Shown piece after piece: positions 7,139 to 12,993 of a stretch of 13,371 bases of DNA. Made by a program: the position numbers and the translations under genes. The notes under the pieces were generated by a model. It was not told where the DNA came from. It did not search any database and worked only from the letters and a program-made list of their open reading frames with translations. The stretch's first letter is position 1; each line of letters begins with the position of its first letter. Source of the DNA: Chloroflexota bacterium (GTDB taxonomy: Bacteria > Chloroflexota > Limnocylindria > Limnocylindrales > CSP1-4); assembly GCA_029858845.1 (NCBI GenBank), contig JAOUEG010000026.1, forward strand, positions 1-13,371, read 5' to 3'.

Positions 7139-7975
7139 GTGACCGAGGGATCCGTCATCATCATCGGGGGCGCAGAGGACAAGGTCCGCGACCGCATCAT
7201 CCTGAGCCGATTCGCGGCACTGGCGGGCGGCCCGGATGCGACCGTTGCGGTGATCTCGACCGCCTCCTCCCTGGGTCTCGAGGCCGGCGAACGCTACAAG
7301 CAAGTCCTCGGCGAGCTCGGGGTGAGCCGCGTGCGCACCGTCCATGCCGTGACGCGCGCCCAGGCCAACGATGAGGCAGCGGTCTTCGCCATGCGCGACG
7401 CGACGGGCGTCTTCATGACGGGCGGCAACCAGCTCCGACTCTCGTCCATCATCGGCGGGACGCGCCTCGCGGACGCGGTCCTGGAGCGGTTCCGCCACGG
7501 TGCGGTCGTGGCCGGGACCAGCGCGGGTGCCTCGGCGATGTCCAGCCACATGATCGCGTTCGGCGCCAGCGGAGCCACGCCGAAGCACCGGATGGCCCAG
7601 ATCGCCGCGGGGCTCGGGGTCCTGCCCGGCGTGATCGTGGACCAGCACTTCCAGCAGCGAAACCGACTCGGGCGGCTACTCAGCCTCATCGCCCAGAACC
7701 CGAGCCTTCTGGGGCTGGGCGTGGACGAGGACACGGCCGGCATCGTCGGCCCGGATCACGTCATGGAGGTCATCGGGCGCGGGAGCATCACCGTCGTTGA
7801 TGGCGCACGCTCGGAAACGGACGCCTGGGAGGTCCACGGCCATCGCCCGCTGATGATCAGCGGCGTGGTCCTGCACTCGCTGCCCGCCGGCTATCGCTTC
7901 GATCTGCGTCGTCGCGAGCGGATCGTCACCCCGAGCCTGCACGCGATCGCCGGCGGCGAGGCCGCGTCCAGCTGA
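7139..7975 (+). CDS. cphB: Cyanophycinase (peptidase family S51)
   Basis: Serine exopeptidase of 278 residues, the normal CphB length, that cuts cyanophycin (multi-L-arginyl-poly-L-aspartate) into beta-Asp-Arg dipeptides in the cytoplasm. Seen in order: VIIIGGAEDK (6-15) at the N terminus, TGGNQ (94-98), the nucleophile elbow GTSAGA (126-131) with Ser128, DQHFQQRNRLGR (168-179) with His170, and GVDEDTA (194-200) with Glu197. These three positions match, with a constant offset of four, the Ser132/His174/Glu201 reported for Synechocystis CphB. I chose the GTG at 7139 because the family homology starts there and AGGAG lies at 7131-7135, although a spacing of three bases is short. The ATG at 7115 (MPRRREES extension) is the main alternative; 7019 lies upstream of the likely promoter. 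cphA follows 53 bases downstream. Confidence 0.93.
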   Translation: MTEGSVIIIGGAEDKVRDRIILSRFAALAGGPDATVAVISTASSLGLEAGERYKQVLGELGVSRVRTVHAVTRAQANDEAAVFAMRDATGVFMTGGNQLRLSSIIGGTRLADAVLERFRHGAVVAGTSAGASAMSSHMIAFGASGATPKHRMAQIAAGLGVLPGVIVDQHFQQRNRLGRLLSLIAQNPSLLGLGVDEDTAGIVGPDHVMEVIGRGSITVVDGARSETDAWEVHGHRPLMISGVVLHSLPAGYRFDLRRRERIVTPSLHAIAGGEAASS

Positions 7976-7990
7976 TCGCGGACCGGCGCG

Positions 7991-7996
7991 TACACT
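7991..7996 (+). promoter_or_regulatory. -10-like hexamer TACACT upstream of cphA
   Basis: TACACT lies 32 bases before the cphA GTG, in the 53-base gap after cphB. The surrounding block GCGTACACTGGCC (7988-8000) is 12/13 identical to the block before the M20 peptidase gene (12975-12987). This suggests cphA can be transcribed on its own as well as from the cphB promoter. No clear -35 element is seen. Confidence 0.45.
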
Positions 7997-8017
7997 GGCC
8001 TGCACCCGGCCCAGCCC

Positions 8018-8024
8018 AGGAGGA
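8018..8024 (+). promoter_or_regulatory. Shine-Dalgarno AGGAGGA of cphA
   Basis: AGGAGGA lies four bases before the GTG at 8029. It decides the cphA start in favour of 8029 over a later in-frame GTG at 8077, and so includes the Lys/Ala-rich N-terminal tail in the protein. Confidence 0.75.
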
Positions 8025-8028
8025 CAGC

Positions 8029-10887
8029 GTGACCGAGACGGCCAAACCGAGCAAGTCCCGCGGCGGCCGCGCCAAGGGAGTGAAGGCTGCCGGGGCATCA
8101 CCGGTCGCGCCGGCTCCGACGCTGCGGATCCTCGAGACCCGGGTCCTGCGCGGTCCGAACTACTGGGCTCGCGAGCCCGTCATCCGCCTGCTCGTGGACC
8201 TCGGGGTGCTGGAGGACTTCCCGTCCACCAAGCTGCCCGGATTCGCGGATGCGCTCGTGACCCTGATGCCCACGCTGGAGGACCACGCGTGCTCGCTGGG
8301 CCGGCGTGGCGGCTTCATCACCAGGCTTCGGGACGGGACGTGGGCCGGGCATATCGCCGAGCACATCGCCCTCGAATTCCAGAATCTCGCCGGCACGGAT
8401 GTGCGCCATGGCAAGACGAGGGCTGCCGGGGCCCACGGCCAGTACAACTGCATCTACGAGTACCGCGAGGAGGACGTCGGCCTGGAGGCCGGCCGCATGG
8501 CGGTCGCGCTCGTCAACCACCTCGTCGCTCCCGACGATCCGGACGTCCGGTTCGACTACGAAGCGGAGCTCGAGCGACTGATCCGCCTCGCCGAGCGGCG
8601 GGCCTTCGGTCCCTCCACGCAGGCGCTCATCGATGAAGCGGTGAGCCGCGACATCCCGTTCATCCGCCTCGACCGGCACTCGCTGGTCCAGTTCGGCCAC
8701 GGCGTGCATCAGCAGCGCATCCGGGCCACGATGACGTCCAAGACCTCGGCCATCGGCGTGGACATCGCCTCGGACAAGAGCCTGACGAATCGACTGCTCG
8801 ACTCGGCCGGCCTCCCCGTCCCGCGTGCCGACGTCGTGCAGACGGAGGACGAGGCGGCGTCCGTCGCCCGTCGGCTCGGCTACCCGGTCGTGGCCAAGCC
8901 GCTCGACGGCAACCACGGCCGTGGCGTCCACCTTGACCTGCGGTCGGAAGAGGCCGTGAGGGACGCATTCCACGGGGCCCTGGCGCAGAGCCGTTCCGGG
9001 GACGTGATCGTCGAGACGTATGTGGCCGGCAACGACTACCGATGTCTCGTCATCGGCGGCAAGGTAGCCGCCATCGCGGAGCGGGTTCCGGCCAGCGTCA
9101 CCGGCGACGGCGAACGCACGGTGCGCGAGCTCGTGGACGGCGCCAACGCGGATCCCCGCCGCGGCATCGGCCACGAGAAGGTCCTGACCCGGATCGCGCT
9201 CGATGACGCGGCGGAGGCGCTTGTTCGGAGCCAGGGATACGCCCTGGACGACGTGCCGCCGAAGGGGCAGCCGGTCAAGCTCGCCCTGACGGGCAACATG
9301 TCCACCGGCGGCACCTCCATCGACCGCACCATCGAGGCGCACCCGGACAACGTCGAGATCGCCGAGACGGCGGCCCGGATCGTTGGCCTGGACGTTGCCG
9401 GTATCGACTTCATCTGCCCCGACATCGCCACGCCCGTCCGCGAGACCGGCGGGGCCATCGTGGAGGTCAACGCCGCACCGGGATTCCGGATGCACACGCA
9501 CCCGACCGAGGGGGAGCCGCAGTTCGTCGCCCGGCCGGTCATCGATTCGCTGTTCCCGGCGGGGTCGTCCGCCCGGATCCCGATCATCGCCGTGACCGGG
9601 ACCAACGGCAAGACGACCACGGTTCGCATGGTCGCTCACATCCTCAAGCTGATGGGCCGGCGCGTGGGGATGACCTCGACGGACGGGATCGTCGTGGACG
9701 GTCGCCTCATCAAGAAGGGCGACATGTCGGGGCCGAAGTCCGCCCAGATGGTCCTCCAGAACCCCACCGTCGACACGGCGGTGTTCGAGGTCGCCCGCGG
9801 CGGCATCCTGCGCGAGGGCCTGGGCTACGACCGCAACGACGTGGCCGTGGTCACGAACGTGACCGGGGACCACCTCGGACTCGGCGGGATCGAATCCCTC
9901 GGCCAGCTGGCCAACGTCAAGGGCGTGGTCGTGGACGCCGTGCCCCGCGCCGGTTCGGCCATCCTCAACGCGGACGATCCGCATGTGTATCGGATGGGCC
10001 GGCACTGCGCCGGTCGTGTCGTCCTGTTCAGCATGGCGACGGAGAAGGGGCAGGACGGCTTCGACCGCGTTGACGGCCACACCAGCCGCGGAAATGCCGC
10101 ATTCTGCCTCGATCCCAAGCCGGACGGCGAGTTGATCGTCCTTCGACTCGGTTCGCGGGTCATGCCCGTCCTGTACACGCACCTCATCCCGGCAACGTTC
10201 GGTGGACGAGCCCGGATGAACGTCGCCAACGCGCTGGCCGCAGCGGCGGCGGCCTGGGCGGCGGGTGCCCACCTCCACGACATCCGGCAGGGGCTGCGGA
10301 CGTTCTCGACGTCCTTCTTCCAGGCGCCGGGGCGGCTCAACCTGCTGGACGTCGGCGGCGTCCGCGTCGTGATCGACTATTGCCACAACGTCGACGGCAT
10401 GCGGCAGCTGGCCGACTTCGTGGAACGGATGATGGTCGATGCACCGACCAGGGCGGGCCGGATCGGTTCGAAGGGTCCGGGAGCTCGGAGCGGACGTGCC
10501 ATCGGTGTGCTGGGCATCCCGGGCGACCGGCGCGACGAGGATCAGCGCGACTACGGTGCCATCGCCGCGACGGCGTTCGACGAGGTCATCGTTCGCGAGG
10601 ACAAGAACCTGCGCGGCCGCGACCCGGGTGAGTCCGCGGCCAACGTCGTGGAAGGCGTTCGAGCCGCCAAGGCAGACGGTTCCGCCCGCGCGGGACGCGC
10701 GGACAAGGTCCTCGACGAGATGACGGCGGTCCGGACGGCGCTCCGCCGGGCGATCCCGGGCGACCTCGTGGTCTGCTGCGTGGACGACGCGATCGGGGTC
10801 TACCGCGAGGCGATGTCCGCGGCCGGCGATACCCGCGGCGGAACGGCGTTCGCGGATCCGGGCGAGCTGGGAGGTCCGGAGGGCTAG
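8029..10887 (+). CDS. cphA: Cyanophycin synthetase (CphA1 type)
   Basis: Protein of 952 residues, slightly longer than the usual ~870-900, that polymerises Asp and Arg into cyanophycin using ATP. Order: an atypical Lys/Ala/Pro-rich tail (1-31); an N domain (~32-200) with LRGPNYWAREPV and GHIAEHIALE, holding an HxxEH motif at 108-112; an ATP-grasp domain (~215-510) with KPLDGNHGRGV (290-300) and EVNAAPG (479-485), which adds Asp to the backbone; and a Mur-ligase-like domain (~515-952) with P-loop GTNGKTTT (524-531), FEVARGG (586-592), DHL (His615), Lys631 in the carbamylated-lysine position, and DYCHN (783-787), which adds Arg to the side chain. All three catalytic units look intact, so this is CphA1 rather than CphA2. 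Upstream cphB is on the same strand, the classical cphB-cphA order. It ends inside an inverted repeat likely to act as a terminator. Confidence 0.95.
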   Translation: MTETAKPSKSRGGRAKGVKAAGASPVAPAPTLRILETRVLRGPNYWAREPVIRLLVDLGVLEDFPSTKLPGFADALVTLMPTLEDHACSLGRRGGFITRLRDGTWAGHIAEHIALEFQNLAGTDVRHGKTRAAGAHGQYNCIYEYREEDVGLEAGRMAVALVNHLVAPDDPDVRFDYEAELERLIRLAERRAFGPSTQALIDEAVSRDIPFIRLDRHSLVQFGHGVHQQRIRATMTSKTSAIGVDIASDKSLTNRLLDSAGLPVPRADVVQTEDEAASVARRLGYPVVAKPLDGNHGRGVHLDLRSEEAVRDAFHGALAQSRSGDVIVETYVAGNDYRCLVIGGKVAAIAERVPASVTGDGERTVRELVDGANADPRRGIGHEKVLTRIALDDAAEALVRSQGYALDDVPPKGQPVKLALTGNMSTGGTSIDRTIEAHPDNVEIAETAARIVGLDVAGIDFICPDIATPVRETGGAIVEVNAAPGFRMHTHPTEGEPQFVARPVIDSLFPAGSSARIPIIAVTGTNGKTTTVRMVAHILKLMGRRVGMTSTDGIVVDGRLIKKGDMSGPKSAQMVLQNPTVDTAVFEVARGGILREGLGYDRNDVAVVTNVTGDHLGLGGIESLGQLANVKGVVVDAVPRAGSAILNADDPHVYRMGRHCAGRVVLFSMATEKGQDGFDRVDGHTSRGNAAFCLDPKPDGELIVLRLGSRVMPVLYTHLIPATFGGRARMNVANALAAAAAAWAAGAHLHDIRQGLRTFSTSFFQAPGRLNLLDVGGVRVVIDYCHNVDGMRQLADFVERMMVDAPTRAGRIGSKGPGARSGRAIGVLGIPGDRRDEDQRDYGAIAATAFDEVIVREDKNLRGRDPGESAANVVEGVRAAKADGSARAGRADKVLDEMTAVRTALRRAIPGDLVVCCVDDAIGVYREAMSAAGDTRGGTAFADPGELGGPEG

Positions 10888-10939
10888 GTCACTTGGACCG
10901 CTCCGCGGCATCGTCGCGCCGCGGGGATGGACCTCCCAG
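10867..10939. terminator. Nested inverted repeat, probable bidirectional terminator after cphA
   Basis: An outer perfect 11-bp inverted repeat (CTGGGAGGTCC at 10867-10877, GGACCTCCCAG at 10929-10939) encloses an inner perfect 7-bp stem (CCGCGGC 10903-10909, GCCGCGG 10918-10924) extendable by a wobble and a G-C pair. The left outer arm is inside the last cphA codons and spans to beyond the stop (TAG 10885-10887). It lies between cphA and the convergent 30-residue gene ending at 10970. There is no U-tract, which is common in high-GC genomes. Confidence 0.5.
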
Positions 10940-10969
10940 GTCAGGCGCGCGACCCTCGGGCGGGGTGCG

Positions 10970-11062
10970 TCAGGACGGCATGTTCGCCTGGACGGTCCGG
11001 ATGATGAACGCGATCAGGAAGACGGAGATGAGGATGAGCGCGAGACCGACGACCATCTCCAC
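10970..11062 (-). CDS. Single-span small membrane protein, 30 residues
   Basis: A short frame on the minus strand, starting at GTG 11062 and ending with TGA at 10970-10972. On the minus strand GGAGGG precedes the GTG by nine bases, a good Shine-Dalgarno; an ATG two codons later (11056) is an alternative. The product starts MEMVVGLALILISVF, continues with LIAFII, and ends RTVQANMPS: one hydrophobic helix of about 20 residues followed by a short polar tail with one Arg, suggesting an inner-membrane microprotein. Third codon positions are G or C in 29 of 30 sense codons, matching real genes here. It lies downstream of the CphA-paralogue gene on the same strand (140-base gap), and converges on cphA. 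I do not recognise a family; a regulatory or membrane-anchoring partner of a neighbour is possible but unproven. Confidence 0.62.
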   Translation of the reverse strand: MEMVVGLALILISVFLIAFIIRTVQANMPS

Positions 11063-11111
11063 GGGGATGTTCCCTCCGACCGGGCCGGCCGGTTCGTCCG
11101 GCGGCTACGTT

Positions 11112-11137
11112 GCGCATCATGCGCGCCGCAGCTGCGG
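11112..11137. repeat. Two adjacent palindromes
   Basis: GCGCATCATGCGC (11112-11124) is a 6+1+6 perfect inverted repeat, and CCGCAGCTGCGG (11126-11137) is a perfect 12-bp palindrome; they are separated by one base. They lie in the 140-base non-coding gap between the CphA-paralogue stop and the 30-residue gene. Operator-like sites are one reading; short hairpins in the read-through mRNA are another. Confidence 0.45.
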
Positions 11138-11144
11138 TCCACAA
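11116..11144 (-). promoter_or_regulatory. Possible promoter of the 30-residue gene
   Basis: On the minus strand TTGTGG (11139-11144) and CATGAT (11116-11121) are separated by exactly 17 bases, a plausible -35/-10 pair, with the start codon 53 bases past the -10. A perfect 12-bp palindrome, CCGCAGCTGCGG (11126-11137), fills most of the spacer, and GCGCATCATGCGC (11112-11124) overlaps the -10. Matches to consensus are moderate. Confidence 0.33.
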
Positions 11145-11165
11145 GCGGCAGATGCCCCCGCGACT

Positions 11166-11179
11166 CGGCCCTCGGGCCG
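11166..11179 (-). terminator. Weak hairpin after the CphA-paralogue gene
   Basis: CGGCCC TC GGGCCG forms a short stem 24 bases past the minus-strand stop at 11203-11205; the two-base loop means about five usable pairs. No U-tract follows. It could be a weak terminator, or the transcript may read on into the 30-residue gene. Confidence 0.2.
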
Positions 11180-11202
11180 TTCCGCCAACCGCGCTCCTCG
11201 GG

Positions 11203-12945
11203 TCAGGCTCGGCGCGGGCGGTCCTGGAGGCGCGGGACGAGCGTCGTCAGTTCCTCGGTGACGTCCACCGGTCGGGCGCCCAGGTCGTCGAGCAGCTGGA
11301 AGACGCCGTCGCGGTCCTCATGGCACAGCATCACGATCACGCGCGGCGCGTCCGGCCCCTGACCCACGAGCTCGGCGCGCAGCGCCAGCGTTTCCGACTC
11401 ATAGACCGGGACCGCCGCTGCTGCGCCACCGCCCGCGCTCACCCCGGCGAGCAGCTCCCCGATGACCGCTTCCTCCGATCTGCCGCGGAGGTACCTGCGC
11501 GTCTCCTTGATCGCGACGCGCTGGGCGCGCCGCGCCGCGGTGCGACCGATCGCGCGGAGCGTGTCGTCGGGTCGATCGCCGGCGGTCCCGATGATCGCCG
11601 TGATGGGCGCCGCCCGACCGGCCGCGCCCCCGGCGATCCCTTCCGCCACATCGAGGACTGCCGAGACGCCGGCCTCATTGTGGGCGAAATCGACGATGAC
11701 CAGGCGCGATCCCAGCCGGAACAGGTTGAGCCTGCCCGGCGACCGTTCGGTGGACGGACGGAAGTCGAGCAGGCCGTCCCGGACCTGCTCGATCGTCGCA
11801 CCCAGGCCGCGAGCGCCGCCCACCGCCGCGAGCGCGTTGGCGACGTTGTGTCGCGCCAGTCCGCCGATCGTGATCGGGATCCTGCGGACCTCCACGATGC
11901 TGGTGGCTGTCGGTCCGTCGATCTCGGTCACCCAGCCGCCGCGGACCAGGTACGCGCGACCGCCCCCGGCGACGTGACGCCGAACGGTCGCCGAACCGTC
12001 GCTTCCGTCGAGCGAGAAGTACGCGACTCGCGCTCGCACGCGGCGTGCCACCGCGGCGACCAGCGGATCGTCGCCGTTGAGGATCACCCAGCCGTCCGGC
12101 TTCGTGATCCGGCAGACCGTGGACTTCACTTCGGCAAGCTCGGGCAGGGTGTGGATGCCCTGCAGGTCCAGGTGGTCGGAGGACACGTTGGTCAGAATCG
12201 AGACGTCGTTCGATTCGTACCCGATCCCACGCAGGACGATGCCGCCGCGAGCCGTCTCGAGGACGGCCACGTCCACGTCCGAGCGGGCGAGGATCTGGTG
12301 TGCTCCGCCGGGCCCCGTCCAGTCGCCCGGCTCGACCATCCGTTCATCCATGAGCACGCCGTCCGAGGTCGTCGTCCCGACATGGTGGCCCGCGAGCAGC
12401 AGGATGTGGGTGACCAGGCGCGTGACCGTCGACTTGCCATTCGTTCCGGAGATGGACATGGCCGGGATCCGCCGATCGGCATCGCGGATCCACGAGGGCG
12501 GGGACGTGCGCGCGGCGGAGATCCGCGCCGACCAGCGGGCGACCAGGCGCTCCTGTGCGCCCGTCAGGCGGGCCGTCCTGGAAGGGGAGACCTCCCGCTC
12601 GGCGAGCGCCAACGCGGCCTCGGTGAGGGTGCGCGCCCGCTCCTCGCCAGTCCACGGGAACGTGATGATCCAATGACCCGGGTCCGACGAGCGGTGAACG
12701 GCGAGGCCCGTATGCCCTTCTTCGTGGTCGGCGCGAAGACGGCGGATCCAGGCGGCGATGCTGGCGATCGGGTCCGGCCAGAGCCGGCTCGGGACGGCCG
12801 CCGCGAGGCGCACCAGGGCGTGCCGTCCCGGGTCACGCTGGCCGTACCAGGTCCGACGGCGGCCCAGGGCGAGTTCGACCTTCACCACCGGCTCCAACCG
12901 GTAGACGTTGGGTCCCTCGAGCAGGCGGATCTCGATCAGTCGCAC
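11203..12945 (-). CDS. CphA paralogue: reduced N domain plus Mur-ligase domain, no ATP-grasp
   Basis: Protein of 580 residues related to CphA but missing its ATP-grasp domain. Residues 1-~120 resemble the CphA N domain (IEIRLLEGPNVYRLEPVV against CphA ILETRVLRGPNYWAREPVI), without the HxxEH motif. After a short linker, the Mur-ligase domain starts at ~160 with P-loop GTNGKST (167-173). It continues with GDWTGPGGAHQIL (207-219), LETARGGI (229-236), SSDHLDL (256-262), Lys274 in the carbamylated-lysine position, RHNVANALAA (365-374) and DFAHN (419-423). All are colinear with the CphA Mur domain, and the catalytic residues are kept, so it should be an ATP-dependent amide ligase. I chose GTG 12945: homology starts there and TATCCT lies nine bases upstream (leaderless). 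The longer frame to 13086 would overlap the divergent M20 gene. Substrate is unknown; an Arg- or amino-acid-adding step related to cyanophycin is inferred. Confidence 0.87.
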   Translation of the reverse strand: MRLIEIRLLEGPNVYRLEPVVKVELALGRRRTWYGQRDPGRHALVRLAAAVPSRLWPDPIASIAAWIRRLRADHEEGHTGLAVHRSSDPGHWIITFPWTGEERARTLTEAALALAEREVSPSRTARLTGAQERLVARWSARISAARTSPPSWIRDADRRIPAMSISGTNGKSTVTRLVTHILLLAGHHVGTTTSDGVLMDERMVEPGDWTGPGGAHQILARSDVDVAVLETARGGIVLRGIGYESNDVSILTNVSSDHLDLQGIHTLPELAEVKSTVCRITKPDGWVILNGDDPLVAAVARRVRARVAYFSLDGSDGSATVRRHVAGGGRAYLVRGGWVTEIDGPTATSIVEVRRIPITIGGLARHNVANALAAVGGARGLGATIEQVRDGLLDFRPSTERSPGRLNLFRLGSRLVIVDFAHNEAGVSAVLDVAEGIAGGAAGRAAPITAIIGTAGDRPDDTLRAIGRTAARRAQRVAIKETRRYLRGRSEEAVIGELLAGVSAGGGAAAAVPVYESETLALRAELVGQGPDAPRVIVMLCHEDRDGVFQLLDDLGARPVDVTEELTTLVPRLQDRPRRA

Positions 12946-12954
12946 GGTCCGGGC

Positions 12955-12960
12955 AGGATA
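12955..12960 (-). promoter_or_regulatory. Extended -10 (TGC-TATCCT) of the CphA-paralogue gene
   Basis: On the minus strand TATCCT is preceded by TGC, an extended -10 arrangement, and ends nine bases before the GTG at 12945. It supports this start and a leaderless mRNA. The region where its -35 would fall is the M20 gene's -10 (12978-12983), so the two divergent promoters overlap. Confidence 0.55.
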
Positions 12961-12977
12961 GCAACCCGGGCGACGCG

Positions 12978-12983
12978 TAGACT
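12978..12983 (+). promoter_or_regulatory. -10-like hexamer TAGACT of the M20 peptidase gene
   Basis: TAGACT ends ten bases before the ATG at 12994, again predicting a leaderless or near-leaderless mRNA; no Shine-Dalgarno is seen. It sits in GCGTAGACTGGCC (12975-12987), nearly identical to the block upstream of cphA (7988-8000). Confidence 0.5.
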
Positions 12984-12993
12984 GGCCGCCAAG

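Noticed and set aside
5994..7142. 382-residue plus-strand frame through the GT87 region
   Set aside because: Polar, Arg/Gln/His-rich composition with no motifs; the opposite strand encodes a membrane protein with clear GT87-type motifs.
8098..10911. 937-residue open frame on the minus strand opposite cphA
   Set aside because: It mirrors cphA, which has full family homology and catalytic motifs. The antisense product is low-complexity (Arg/Asp/Val/His-rich) with no recognisable domain, a common artefact of high-GC coding DNA.
10941..11144. 67-residue minus-strand frame overlapping the microprotein in another frame
   Set aside because: Arg/His/Pro-rich with no hydrophobic or domain pattern, and codon third positions do not follow the G/C bias seen in the 30-residue frame.
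10893..11261. 122-residue plus-strand frame after cphA
   Set aside because: Antisense to the 30-residue microprotein and the end of the CphA paralogue, low-complexity, no Shine-Dalgarno; the minus-strand frame has better codon bias and a plausible membrane helix.
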